This document shows positions 35,582 through 45,077 of a stretch of 48,520 bases of DNA, one piece after another (the stretch's first letter is position 1; each line of letters starts with the position of its first letter). The notes under the pieces are model-generated. The model worked only from the letters and a program-made list of their open reading frames with translations. It was not told the DNA's origin and ran no database searches. Origin of the DNA: Emticicia agri (lineage in GTDB: Bacteria; Bacteroidota; Bacteroidia; Cytophagales; Spirosomataceae). Position numbers and translations under genes: made by a program. The DNA is taken from assembly GCF_004168285.1 (NCBI RefSeq), contig NZ_SEWF01000043.1, positions 1-48,520 of the forward strand. Direction: 5' to 3'.

Positions 35582-35638
35582 CCATGTTTGCTTATAGTTG
35601 TTGGTTACCCAAAGCAAGATTATTCACATTTATTTGAT

Positions 35639-37102
35639 ATGATATTTAATTCGATAGAGTTTGCCATTTTTTTTCCGATAGTAACCCTTGTTTACTTCCT
35701 CTTAGGGCATAAGCATCGCTGGTGGTGGTTGTTGGCAACAAGTTGCTATTTTTATATGTTTTTCAAGCCTGAGTATATTCTGATACTGGGCTTTACCATT
35801 GTAATAGATTATTTTGCAGGAATACTCATTGAACAGTCTGAAGGTGCCAGACGAAAGTGGTATCTCGTAATGAGTCTGATTGCTAATTTGGGCGTACTGG
35901 CGGTTTTTAAATATTATAATTTCTTTACGTTAGTAGTAGGAGAGGCCGGACTGGCAAGCCTGCCTATGCTTAAAATTTTATTACCTATTGGTTTATCTTT
36001 TCATACGTTTCAGGCCATGAGTTATACCATTGAGGTATATCGGGGCAATCAGAAAGCAGAAAGACATTTTGGTATTTATTCGCTATATGTAATGTTTTAT
36101 CCACAATTGGTGGCAGGGCCTATAGAAAGACCGCAGAATGTATTGCACCAGTTTTATGAAAAGCATACGTTTGATTATGACCGGGTAACCAGTGGCTTGA
36201 AACTAATGGCATGGGGGTTATTCAAAAAGGTGGTAATAGCAGACCGTCTGGCGCTATTTGTAGATAAAGTGTATGAACATCCATTAGATTATCAGGGTAT
36301 TCCTATCATAGTGGCAACTATCTTTTTCTCTTTTCAGATTTATTGCGACTTTTCTGGCTATTCAGATATTGCCATAGGTTCGGCACAGGTAATGGGCTTT
36401 AAACTGATGAAGAACTTCGACAGACCTTATTTTTCAAAAAGTATTTCAGAATTCTGGCGACGCTGGCATATTTCCCTTTCAACCTGGTTCCGTGATTATC
36501 TGTACATTCCGCTGGGCGGCAACAGGGTAAGTACTTATCGGCGTTATTTCAACCTGTTTTTTGTTTTTACCATGAGCGGTTTGTGGCATGGCGCTAACTG
36601 GAACTACATTATCTGGGGTGCTTTGCATGGTATTTATCTGGTAGCTGCCATTATTCTGGCAAAACCACGTAATTTCATTAACAAAATCACGGGTATTACC
36701 AAAGTTCCTTTCCTTTTTAAAATCGTTCAGGTTTCAATTACTTTTATACTGGTAGCTTTTGCCTGGATATTTTTCAGAGGCAGTTACCTCGAACTGGGCT
36801 GGACATGGCATCTCGTTACTCATCTTTTCACAGGGTTACCTTCAATTTCTGAATTTCTGCATGTAGAGTATATCTCGCAAAATGTTTTTCTTGACAAAGG
36901 TGCCAAAGAGTTTTTCACGGCCATTGCGTTAATTCTATTCATGGAGGTTATACATTATATGCAGCGTGATAAAAGTATGCGTGATATAATTGCTGCCAAA
37001 CCCACTTGGGTACGATGGGGGATTTATTACCTCTTTGTTATGCTGTTTTTCATTTTTGGCATCTTCGATTCACCTGCCCAGTTTATTTATTTTCAGTTTT
37101 GA
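35639..37102 (+). CDS. MBOAT family O-acyltransferase (AlgI/DltB-like)
   Basis: This polytopic membrane enzyme moves acyl groups from a cytoplasmic donor across the membrane to an extracytoplasmic acceptor. The start at 35639 (MIFNSIEFAIFFPIVTLVYFLL) is the usual AlgI-type N-terminus; a TTG 51 bases earlier is in frame but its product has no hydrophobic logic. Family motifs are YPQLVAGPIERP, FSFQIYCDFSGYSDIAIGSA, FWRRWHISLSTWFRDYLYIPLGG and the catalytic histidine in SGLWHGANWNYIIWG (His317). The two preceding SGNH-like genes form the partner set. The acceptor (alginate-like exopolysaccharide, peptidoglycan, teichoic or other glycan) is unknown. Confidence 0.93.
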   Translation: MIFNSIEFAIFFPIVTLVYFLLGHKHRWWWLLATSCYFYMFFKPEYILILGFTIVIDYFAGILIEQSEGARRKWYLVMSLIANLGVLAVFKYYNFFTLVVGEAGLASLPMLKILLPIGLSFHTFQAMSYTIEVYRGNQKAERHFGIYSLYVMFYPQLVAGPIERPQNVLHQFYEKHTFDYDRVTSGLKLMAWGLFKKVVIADRLALFVDKVYEHPLDYQGIPIIVATIFFSFQIYCDFSGYSDIAIGSAQVMGFKLMKNFDRPYFSKSISEFWRRWHISLSTWFRDYLYIPLGGNRVSTYRRYFNLFFVFTMSGLWHGANWNYIIWGALHGIYLVAAIILAKPRNFINKITGITKVPFLFKIVQVSITFILVAFAWIFFRGSYLELGWTWHLVTHLFTGLPSISEFLHVEYISQNVFLDKGAKEFFTAIALILFMEVIHYMQRDKSMRDIIAAKPTWVRWGIYYLFVMLFFIFGIFDSPAQFIYFQF

Positions 37103-37119
37103 TGAGTGTCTTGAACTTT

Positions 37120-37236
37120 GATTAAACTGATTTAATGATTTCGCTGAAAGAACGATTTATTGAATGCAAAAGACGTTGAGAACCCTCCTTTTGTATTTAA
37201 TAAATCGTTCTTTAAGTTAAAAAAATCAATTTAATC
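37120..37236. repeat. Long inverted repeat after the MBOAT gene
   Basis: AAAGAACGATTTATT (37147-37161) pairs perfectly with 37199-37213, CAAAAG (37167-37172) with CTTTTG (37188-37193), and GATTAAACTGATTT (37120-37133) with 37223-37236 in 13 of 14 bases. The loop is 15 bases. It may act as a terminator or be a worn non-autonomous element; no target duplication was recognised. Confidence 0.65.
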
Positions 37237-37297
37237 ATCAAATCAGCTAAAACGGTACGCCGTCGCGGCACAGTTCAGACAATAAAATATTTTTATA

Positions 37298-37335
37298 AAT
37301 CTACTTGTTTGGTAGAGTATATATACTTTACTTTG
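37298..37335 (+). promoter_or_regulatory. Rrf2-type operator and -7 element of the sterol desaturase gene
   Basis: The palindrome AATCTACTTG-T-TTGGTAGAGT (37298-37318) equals the operator of the Rrf2 gene at 41373 in 17 of 21 positions. TTTG inside it (37308-37311) could serve as the -33 element. TACTTTG at 37329-37335 is one base short of the -7 consensus. The operator end and the -7-like element are 10 bases apart. Confidence 0.6.
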
Positions 37336-37512
37336 TGACAGAAACAAAAACAAACGATTTATACGCTTTAGTTTTTGTTCTATTTATGGTCGTGTGTCTT
37401 AGTTGGAAGACAAAGAGTCTCATAAACTCTTTTAAGTGGTTCGACACCACTCACGACAACTATCATTTTTTGAACCATACAGAACAACTTGAATTATTAA
37501 TCCTCACTGATT

Positions 37513-38736
37513 ATGGTAATCAATTATTTAGCATTAGCTGTTCCGTTTTTTTTGTTTTTCATCTGGCTTGAATACTATATAGCCCAAAAGCAGGGGAAAT
37601 CTTATTTTAAGTTTAACAGCTCTATTGCCAATATTAACGTGGGCATAGCAGAGCGTTTAATTGATTTGTTTACAGCAGGCGGGTTCTATTTCTTTTATGA
37701 TTATCTGCATACACATTTTGCCATTTTTGATATTCAGCCCAGCATATTATTGTGGATAGCCTTACTGTTAGCTACCGATTTTCTGTGGTACTGGTATCAT
37801 CGCTTCGGGCATGAGGTAAATCTTTTCTGGGGGTTTCATGTAGTGCATCACCAGAGCGAAGAGTTTAATTATACAGCCGCTACCCGAATTACCATCTTTC
37901 AGTCGGTGGTTCGTACGGCATTCTGGTCAGTTTTGCCTATCATAGGTTTCCCTGCTGAAATGATTACCACTATTTTACTGGTGCATGGCATTTATCCATT
38001 CTTTACGCATACACGTCTAATCGGGAAGTTGGGAATCTTAGAGTATATCATGGTTACTCCCTCGCACCATCGGGTACATCATGCCAGTAATGAGGAGTAT
38101 CTTGATAAGAATTTTGGTGATATGTTTATTATATGGGATAAGCTGTTTGGCACTTTTGCCGAAGAAAAAGAAGAACCTACTTATGGACTTACCAAGCAAT
38201 TAGGAAGTTACAGTTTTTTATGGCAGCATTTTCATTTTCTGGTCGAAATAGGATATGCTGCCAAAACAGAGAAAGGATTATTGAATAAACTAAAGGTAAT
38301 ATTTGGCCGACCGTCTTCATTTAGCCCGGATATGCGCCATAAGGCCGAGAAAAAGTTTTTGGCTGTCAGAAAAGTAAAAGTGCACACTACTAAATTCCGT
38401 ACTTATGTTGTTGCCCAGATAGCCTTTATTATCATAGCCTTATTTCTGTTATTACTATTTGAGCATTATATCCCGCTGTTTCTTCAGGTAATGGTTGCCT
38501 TGTTTATACTAATAACGCTTATCAACTGCGGAGCAATTATGGAACAAAGAAGGTGGGTGTTTTATTTAGAATTTGTGAGGGCAAGTCTGGTAACTATTAC
38601 TACTTATTACTATTTCCCAAGTCCGACTTTAACAGGCATGTTAATCCTGTTACTGATTACAGGTATAGCTTATTTTTCGAGCTTACAAAAGCAATATTTA
38701 AGGCTGATATACGGCAAAAGAAAATTTTTTGAATAG
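37513..38736 (+). CDS. Sterol desaturase / fatty acid hydroxylase family membrane protein
   Basis: This is a di-iron membrane oxygenase. The 407-residue protein has several membrane segments and the family histidine boxes: WYWYHRFGHE, then FHVVHHQSEEFNYT, and PSHHRVHHASNEEY, together enough ligands for two irons. After the catalytic part (to about residue 270) four more membrane segments follow (from about residue 300), as in alkylglycerol-monooxygenase-type relatives. The lipid substrate is unknown. The gene has an operator similar to those of the Rrf2 gene and two redoxin genes, so it may respond to the same redox signal. A perfect hairpin follows it. Confidence 0.88.
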   Translation: MVINYLALAVPFFLFFIWLEYYIAQKQGKSYFKFNSSIANINVGIAERLIDLFTAGGFYFFYDYLHTHFAIFDIQPSILLWIALLLATDFLWYWYHRFGHEVNLFWGFHVVHHQSEEFNYTAATRITIFQSVVRTAFWSVLPIIGFPAEMITTILLVHGIYPFFTHTRLIGKLGILEYIMVTPSHHRVHHASNEEYLDKNFGDMFIIWDKLFGTFAEEKEEPTYGLTKQLGSYSFLWQHFHFLVEIGYAAKTEKGLLNKLKVIFGRPSSFSPDMRHKAEKKFLAVRKVKVHTTKFRTYVVAQIAFIIIALFLLLLFEHYIPLFLQVMVALFILITLINCGAIMEQRRWVFYLEFVRASLVTITTYYYFPSPTLTGMLILLLITGIAYFSSLQKQYLRLIYGKRKFFE

Positions 38737-38777
38737 CAAATGTTTTATTCATCGTAATAGGTTATGGTTGTCAATTA

Positions 38778-38800
38778 GCTTGGTTAGTCTCTAACCAAGC
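38778..38800 (+). terminator. Hairpin after the sterol desaturase gene
   Basis: A perfect 10-bp stem GCTTGGTTAG / CTAACCAAGC with loop TCT is followed by ACAATTTTCT. It is 42 bases after the stop codon, and 108 bases before metY. Confidence 0.7.
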
Positions 38801-38871
38801 ACAATTTTCTGACCGATAGATAACATACGTAGCAAAATTAGTTGTTACCATTCTTTTATCATTAAATTTAG

Positions 38872-40194
<1,323 letters not shown>

Positions 40195-40206
40195 ATAAAG
40201 TATGAT

Positions 40207-40234
40207 TCCACTCATGGTCGTAGCCATGAGTGGA
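40207..40234 (+). terminator. Hairpin after metY
   Basis: A perfect 11-bp stem TCCACTCATGG / CCATGAGTGGA with a 6-base loop lies 12 bases after the metY stop. Only a weak T stretch follows. Confidence 0.65.
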
Positions 40235-40277
40235 GTTGAAAAGTTTGTTTAAATTAAACTGATTCAAAGCTATCCTT

Positions 40278-41177
40278 ATGAAAAAAAACCATTATTTGAT
40301 GAGAGTACTTGGGGTTGCTTCAACAATAAGTTTACTTCTATCTGGTTTTACAAAGACTTCAGATGATACGCCTTACCAGATTGAAATAAAGGCATGGCAT
40401 AATCAAAGAGTGGAGAATCTGAAAAAAGAAAATGGTTGGCTGAATCTGGCAGGACTATTCTGGTTGGAAAAGGGGAAAAACGCTTTTGGTAATAGTAGTA
40501 CCAATAAAATTATTTTCCCTATAGGAAAAAGTGATGATTTTTTAGGCAATCTGATTCTGGAAAAAGGTGAAGTGTTTATTGAAACTACGCCTGATAAAGC
40601 CATTTATGCGAATGATGAGCAGGTAACAAAACTGAAAATTTTCCCGTCTGAGAAGCCTGTTATCTTAAAGCATAAATCTCTGCGTTGGTTTGTAATCAAA
40701 CGGGGAGATAAATACGGGATTCGCCTTCGTGACCTGGAAAGCCCTTTTCTGAAAGAATTTTCAGGTATTGAGACTTTTCCGGTTGATGAAAAATGGAAAG
40801 TAAAAGCAAAACTGGTCAAGGAAGCGAACAAGAAAATACCGATTCTGGATGTATTGGGGCATACCAACCTACAGGATTCGCCGGGTAAATTGGTTTTTAC
40901 CATTGATGGTAAAGAGCATAGCCTTGATGCGCTGGAAGAGGGGGATAATCTGTTTATTATTTTTGCTGACAAAACCAACAAGAAAGAAACCTATGGTGCC
41001 GGACGCTTCGTCTATACACCCAAACCCGATGAAAATGGGGTGGTACTATTAGATTTTAATAAATCAATTAACCCACCTTGTGCTTTTACACCTTACGCCA
41101 CCTGCCCTTTACCTCCGAAACAGAATACGCTCGAAATTGCTATAAACGCAGGAGAAAAGAATTATAGAAATCATTAA
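40278..41177 (+). CDS. DUF1684 domain-containing secreted protein
   Basis: The 299-residue protein has a hydrophobic N-terminus (about residues 9-26) that looks like a signal peptide. The DUF1684 pattern follows: EIKAWHNQRVENLKKENGWL, LAGLFWLEKGKNAFG, LRWFVIKRGDKYGIRLRD and the final NPPCAFTPYATCPLPPKQNTL, where the two cysteines are conserved. The function of the family is not established. It follows the metY hairpin and is followed by two hairpins of its own. Confidence 0.87.
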   Translation: MKKNHYLMRVLGVASTISLLLSGFTKTSDDTPYQIEIKAWHNQRVENLKKENGWLNLAGLFWLEKGKNAFGNSSTNKIIFPIGKSDDFLGNLILEKGEVFIETTPDKAIYANDEQVTKLKIFPSEKPVILKHKSLRWFVIKRGDKYGIRLRDLESPFLKEFSGIETFPVDEKWKVKAKLVKEANKKIPILDVLGHTNLQDSPGKLVFTIDGKEHSLDALEEGDNLFIIFADKTNKKETYGAGRFVYTPKPDENGVVLLDFNKSINPPCAFTPYATCPLPPKQNTLEIAINAGEKNYRNH

Positions 41178-41214
41178 AATGTATTGGTTGCGCGTGAAGT
41201 AAATGGAAGCATAT

Positions 41215-41242
41215 AAAACTAAACGCACAACGTAGTTTTTTT
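41215..41242 (+). terminator. First terminator after the DUF1684 gene
   Basis: A 7-bp stem AAAACTA / TAGTTTT with an 11-base loop runs into a T tract. It is 37 bases after the stop codon. Confidence 0.6.
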
Positions 41243-41283
41243 GTACTCTGATAGGCTTCGTTGTTTTAATAAACTAATGAGGC

Positions 41284-41322
41284 AATCTGGCTTGGCTTAT
41301 CATTAGTCAAGTCAGATTTTTT
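41284..41322 (+). terminator. Second terminator before the Rrf2 gene
   Basis: An 11-bp stem AATCTGGCTTG / CAAGTCAGATT (one G-U pair) has a 13-base loop and ends in six T. It isolates the Rrf2 promoter from upstream transcription. Confidence 0.75.
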
Positions 41323-41372
41323 GAGATGTTGATTAAAAGGTACTTATAAATAAGTAAATGGTACAATAAAAT

Positions 41373-41417
41373 AATCTACTAAATTGGTAGATTTTATAGA
41401 ATAATATGTTATATTTG
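41373..41417 (+). promoter_or_regulatory. Operator and -7 element of the Rrf2 regulator gene
   Basis: The 21-bp palindrome at 41373-41393 reads AATCTACTAA-A-TTGGTAGATT, with 9 of 10 symmetrical pairs. The -7 element TATATTTG is at 41410-41417, 16 bases further on, and the ATG is 55 bases after that. A palindrome in front of the regulator's own promoter suggests autoregulation. Confidence 0.7.
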
Positions 41418-41472
41418 CATTATTGATAACAAACATCAATAAACTAAACTTTACACTTCATTAACAAACACC

Positions 41473-41907
41473 ATGATTTCGAAAAAAGCTAAATATGCCC
41501 TGAAAGCCCTGAAGGTTTTGGCAGAAAAGTATGGTGAAAAAGATTCACTGACCGTAACTGATATTGCCAATGAAGAAAATATTCCAAGAAAATTCCTGGA
41601 AACCATTCTGCTTGAATTAAGAAACAATGGTTTGCTGACAAGCCATAAGGGGAAAAACGGGGGATATTCACTAAGTGTTGAGCCGGGTAAAATTACCCTG
41701 GCTCGTATCTTACGCATTACCGATGGCCCTATTGCCCCAACTCTATGCGTTTCGATATACTATTATGATAAATGCGATGATTGTGGTGATGAAGAAACCT
41801 GTCCGATACGGCCAATCATGCTGAAAGTGCGTGACGCCAACCTGAAAGTATATGAAAATACTACTTTAACTGATTTTATAAACAAGCGGGAGTTGGTATT
41901 TGCTTGA
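41473..41907 (+). CDS. Rrf2 family transcriptional regulator
   Basis: This DNA-binding regulator belongs to the family of IscR, NsrR, CymR and RirA. The 144-residue protein begins MISKKAKYALKALKVLAEKY, has the winged helix (VTDIANEENIPRKFLETILLELRNNGLL, wing HKGKNGGYSLS) and a cysteine cluster in the sensing loop: Cys92, Cys101, Cys104 and Cys110 (LCVSIYYYDKCDDCGDEETC). Cys92 matches the first IscR ligand position, but the spacing of the others differs, so an Fe-S cluster or a thiol switch are both possible. Its own promoter and three nearby promoters carry a shared 21-bp palindrome that I infer to be its operator. Confidence 0.92.
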   Translation: MISKKAKYALKALKVLAEKYGEKDSLTVTDIANEENIPRKFLETILLELRNNGLLTSHKGKNGGYSLSVEPGKITLARILRITDGPIAPTLCVSIYYYDKCDDCGDEETCPIRPIMLKVRDANLKVYENTTLTDFINKRELVFA

Positions 41908-41999
41908 CCCAATTATTGTTAGACTTCCGTTCTATAAGAGAGTTTTAATTATTATTTACCATTCAAACTCCTTATTTTGCATCAAAAATATAAAGTATA

Positions 42000-43421
42000 A
42001 TGCCTAAAACAGATTTTGATGCAATAATAGTAGGGTCAGGACCCAATGGCCTTTCAGCAGCTGTTGCTCTACAAAAATCAGGGCTTTCTATATTGTTAGT
42101 GGAAGCCAAAAGTACTATCGGTGGTGGCCTACGCTCTGCTGAACTTACCTTATCCGGTTATGTGCACGACATCTGTTCTGCGATACATCCGCTGGCATTA
42201 GCTTCTCCTTTTTTCAGAACCCTCCCTTTAGATAAGTTCGGACTCGAATACATACAGCCACCTGTAGCCGCTGCTCATCCTTTTGACGACGGTACCACGG
42301 CTTTGCTTACACGGTCAATAGAAGAAACTGCCTCACAATTCGGGAAAGACAAGCAAACTTATCTAAATCTGTTAGGAGCCATTACCAGACAATTACCAGA
42401 TTTAGCCAACGATATTCTGGCACCATTAAGATTCCCCCGGCATCCATTAGATTATGCTAGTTTTGGATTGAAAGCACTCTTGCCTGCCAGTTTTATAGCA
42501 AAACGCTTTACTACTGATGCCGCTAAAGGTTTATGGGGTGGTATGGCGGCGCATTCTATTCTGCCACTCAGCAATTTTACTACTTCGGCTATCGGGCTGG
42601 TATTGATGGCAGCGGGTCATGCCTTTGGCTGGCCTATACCTAAAGGTGGTTCGCAACAGATAGCCAACGCCCTGGCTGCTTATTTTCAATCAATAGGAGG
42701 GAAGATAGAAACCAACTTTTATGTAAAATCTTTGGAACAATTGCCTTCATCAAAGGCTATATTATTCGATATCACGCCTAAACAATTACTACACATAGCC
42801 GGACATACTTTTTCTTCTGTTTATAAAAGACAATTAGAAAAGTATAAATATGGAATGGGTGTTTTTAAAATAGACTGGGCACTTGATGCGCCTGTGCCTT
42901 TTCAAGCAAAACAAAATCTGTTGGCCGGAACGGTACATTTAGGTGGTACTTTTGAACAAATAGCCATTGAAGAACAAAAGATTTGGAAAGGGCAACATCC
43001 TGAAAAACCTTATGTATTGCTGGCTCAACAAAGCCTTTTTGACTCAACCCGTGCCCCTGATGGGAAACATACGCTGTGGGGATATTGCCATGTTCCTGCC
43101 TATTCTACTAAAGATATGACTAGTGCCATTGAGCAGCAAATAGAAAGATTTGCACCGGGATTCAAGGACAGGATATTAGCAAGGCATATAATGAATACTG
43201 CCCAGATGGAAGAGCATAACCCGAATTATATAGGGGGTGATATAAATGGCGGGGCTATAGATTTAACCCAGTTGTTTACCCGTCCTGCCTTGCGCTGGTC
43301 GCCTTACCGGACTTCTACCAAAGGCTTGTATATCTGTTCTGCCTCAACACCCCCCGGCGGAGGAGTACATGGCATGGGAGGTTATCATGCGGCACAAAGA
43401 GTCTTAAAAGATTTATTTTAA
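42000..43421 (+). CDS. FAD-dependent oxidoreductase, phytoene desaturase-like (COG1233)
   Basis: The 473-residue protein has an N-terminal FAD-binding Rossmann motif (AIIVGSGPNGLSAAVALQKSG, about residues 8-28; the ELT and GGGLRS blocks follow) and a C-terminal FAD block (GLYICSASTPPGGGVHGMGGYHAAQ). It resembles PYROXD2/phytoene-desaturase-like amine oxidases rather than a dedicated carotenoid desaturase; no other carotenoid gene is beside it. The reaction is unknown. No Rrf2-type palindrome was seen before it. Confidence 0.85.
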   Translation: MPKTDFDAIIVGSGPNGLSAAVALQKSGLSILLVEAKSTIGGGLRSAELTLSGYVHDICSAIHPLALASPFFRTLPLDKFGLEYIQPPVAAAHPFDDGTTALLTRSIEETASQFGKDKQTYLNLLGAITRQLPDLANDILAPLRFPRHPLDYASFGLKALLPASFIAKRFTTDAAKGLWGGMAAHSILPLSNFTTSAIGLVLMAAGHAFGWPIPKGGSQQIANALAAYFQSIGGKIETNFYVKSLEQLPSSKAILFDITPKQLLHIAGHTFSSVYKRQLEKYKYGMGVFKIDWALDAPVPFQAKQNLLAGTVHLGGTFEQIAIEEQKIWKGQHPEKPYVLLAQQSLFDSTRAPDGKHTLWGYCHVPAYSTKDMTSAIEQQIERFAPGFKDRILARHIMNTAQMEEHNPNYIGGDINGGAIDLTQLFTRPALRWSPYRTSTKGLYICSASTPPGGGVHGMGGYHAAQRVLKDLF

Positions 43422-43447
43422 AGTCAATTTTAAAAAACAAATATTCA

Positions 43448-43455
43448 TATTTTTG
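43448..43455 (+). promoter_or_regulatory. -7 element of the yeiH-like gene
   Basis: TATTTTTG matches the consensus. The MITE starts 6 bases after it, so transcription would begin near the left end of the element and the leader would be almost wholly MITE sequence. Confidence 0.5.
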
Positions 43456-43460
43456 CCTTA

Positions 43461-43621
43461 GAGTATGTTTAAAAATTATGATTCGACCTACAAAGCCATC
43501 TTTTTCGGCTATACTTCGTTGTATTTTTTCGATGTAGCTGCTGGCTACATCTGTAAAATACGCCTTGTCTATCCAAAAAATCTGTGCTTTTCGGTCAGAA
43601 TAACAAAATTTAAACATACTC
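43461..43621. mobile_element. 161-bp palindromic MITE in the yeiH-like leader, TSD TTA
   Basis: Perfect 13-bp terminal inverted repeats, GAGTATGTTTAAA at 43461-43473 and its complement at 43609-43621, are flanked by TTA on both sides (43458-43460 and 43622-43624). The inside is also palindromic: GTATTTT-N3-GATGTAGC pairs with GCTACATC-N3-AAAATAC around a 5-base loop. It encodes no protein. The end sequence and TNA-type duplication resemble the IS1031 group of the IS5 family, and also the element at 22345. Confidence 0.75.
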
Positions 43622-43646
43622 TTATTCAATCTAATCACTTTAAATT

Positions 43647-44906
43647 ATGTCAAGCCCTACAAAAAAAAGCTTCTTAACTGAAGACTGGACGGTCGTCATT
43701 TTAGGATTCTCCATTATTTTATTAGCTATAGCAGGCATTTTACTGCCTGTCCCCGCTTTCAGTTGGAACAATTCCGCCGAACTCTTCGAAAAGGTATTGT
43801 CTTTAGAAAATATTCAGAAAATACTTGTTCAGTTAGTAGCAGTATTGGTAGTAGCTGCGGCTGGGGCTTTACTTTTAGGTAATTCAGTTAAAGCCGTTTT
43901 TACGGGGCTTCCTGTTGTCTATTTTTTAACTATCCTTGCCTTAATCATTACGGGTAATAGCGCCGTAAAGAACCTGAATCTTGAAGCCGTAATTTTCAGC
44001 CTGATTATTGGTTTAATTATTGGCAATACAATCACACTCCCCACATGGCTTAAAGCGGCACTTTCCACCGAATTATTTGTAAAAATAGGGTTAGTGCTTT
44101 TAGGTACTACGGTTATTTTTTCTGATATTCTTAAATCAGGTTCATTAGGATTGATTCAGGCACTGGTGGTAGTTATATCTGTATGGTATTTTGCTTTCTG
44201 GATTTCAAAGAAAATGGGTGTTGACGAAGAAATGGGTATCATGCTTTCGAGTGCGGTTTCCATTTGTGGCGTGTCGGCGGCTATTGCAACTTCAGGTGCT
44301 ATCAAAGGTGATTCTAAAAAGCTATCTTATGTTATCTCACTGGTTCTGGTAACTGCCATACCGATGATGATATTTATGCCTTATGCCGCTAAGGCAATGG
44401 GTTTGTCAGAAGAAGTAACAGGTGCATGGCTCGGTGGTACCATAGATACCACAGGTGCCGTAGCCGCAGCAGGTACATTGGTAGGGGACGTAGCACTTAA
44501 GACCAGTACCATTGTCAAGTTTTCACAGAATGTATTGCTGGGTGTAGCCGCTTTTGCCATTTCAATCTATTGGACTTATACCAACAATCCTTTAGCTAAA
44601 GATAAAGACACCAAACCATCCTTAGGCGTAATCTGGGAGCGGTTCCCGAAATTTGTTTTGGGTTTTCTGGCGGCGTCTCTTCTGTTTTCATTTGTTATAT
44701 CTCCCGATACAGTCAGTGCCGTAAAAGGTAGTCTGAAAAACTTTCAGGGTTTGTGGTTTGCGTTAGCCTTTACCAGCATAGGCTTAGAAACCAATTTTGC
44801 TGATTTATTCAACAAAGACAGTAAAAAACCTCTATATGTATTCCTGATTGCGCAGACTTTTAATATTATTATTACACTGGCAATTGCCTATTACTTATTC
44901 AGATAA
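43647..44906 (+). CDS. YeiH-family putative sulfate/sulfite exporter (UPF0324)
   Basis: This is a polytopic inner-membrane protein of 419 residues with about ten helices. Family blocks are IFSLIIGLIIGNTITLP, FVKIGLVLLGTTVIFSDIL, the conserved SSAVSICGVSAAIATSGAIKGD and GGTIDTTGAVAAAGTLVGDVA, and SIGLETNF near the end. The E. coli homologue YeiH has been linked to sulfur compound export, but the substrate is not proven. Together with metY this suggests sulfur handling. The leader is interrupted by a MITE, and a strong terminator follows. Confidence 0.88.
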   Translation: MSSPTKKSFLTEDWTVVILGFSIILLAIAGILLPVPAFSWNNSAELFEKVLSLENIQKILVQLVAVLVVAAAGALLLGNSVKAVFTGLPVVYFLTILALIITGNSAVKNLNLEAVIFSLIIGLIIGNTITLPTWLKAALSTELFVKIGLVLLGTTVIFSDILKSGSLGLIQALVVVISVWYFAFWISKKMGVDEEMGIMLSSAVSICGVSAAIATSGAIKGDSKKLSYVISLVLVTAIPMMIFMPYAAKAMGLSEEVTGAWLGGTIDTTGAVAAAGTLVGDVALKTSTIVKFSQNVLLGVAAFAISIYWTYTNNPLAKDKDTKPSLGVIWERFPKFVLGFLAASLLFSFVISPDTVSAVKGSLKNFQGLWFALAFTSIGLETNFADLFNKDSKKPLYVFLIAQTFNIIITLAIAYYLFR

Positions 44907-44923
44907 GCTTTTAGATATAGCAT

Positions 44924-44963
44924 AAGGTGGCATTTTGATTTTTTCAGAACGCCACCTTTTTTT
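44924..44963 (+). terminator. Terminator of the yeiH-like gene
   Basis: An 8-bp outer stem AAGGTGGC / GCCACCTT continues inward (ATTTTGA / TCAGAAC with one mismatch and a G-U pair) and is followed by seven T. Confidence 0.85.
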
Positions 44964-45013
44964 GTTAATGAGTGAACTCACTGAATAGCGAGAGTGTTAT
45001 GCAATAAATAATA

Positions 45014-45053
45014 AATCTATTAACTTTATAGATTAAATATTTTTATATATTTG
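45014..45053 (+). promoter_or_regulatory. Rrf2-type operator and -7 element of the TlpA-like gene
   Basis: The palindrome AATCTATTAA-C-TTTATAGATT (45014-45034) has 9 of 10 symmetrical pairs and matches the operator at 41373 in 17 of 21 positions. The -7 element TATATTTG is at 45046-45053, 11 bases after it and 24 bases before the ATG. Confidence 0.65.
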
Positions 45054-45077
45054 CTTCATCTAAAACCAGAGAAAATT

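Larger units (their letters stand above)
37103..37512. other. 410-bp intergenic region: inverted repeat, operator and long leader
   Basis: From left to right this holds a long inverted repeat (37120-37236), a short GC-richer patch (about 37251-37275), a 21-bp Rrf2-type operator with a -7-like element (37298-37335), and a leader of about 170 bases with a 6-bp hairpin (AGTGGT/ACCACT at 37435-37451). An 88-codon frame at 37305-37571 overlaps the operator and the next gene and is judged not real. Confidence 0.6.

Noticed and set aside
37305-37571. 88-codon open frame upstream of and overlapping the sterol desaturase gene
   Set aside because: It starts inside the operator and promoter region, overlaps the desaturase start in another frame, and has no family-like features.
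41908-41999. Rrf2-type operator before the phytoene-desaturase-like gene
   Set aside because: Only loose similarity (TTAGAC and TATAAG) was found; the symmetry and spacing of the other sites are absent.
43421-43460. Rrf2-type operator before the yeiH-like gene
   Set aside because: The bases upstream of its -7 element contain no AATCTA or TAGATT half sites.
43315-43677. Open frames on both strands around 43315-43638 and 43465-43677
   Set aside because: Both run through the palindromic MITE at 43461-43621 and into neighbouring genes; their sequence is explained by the repeat.
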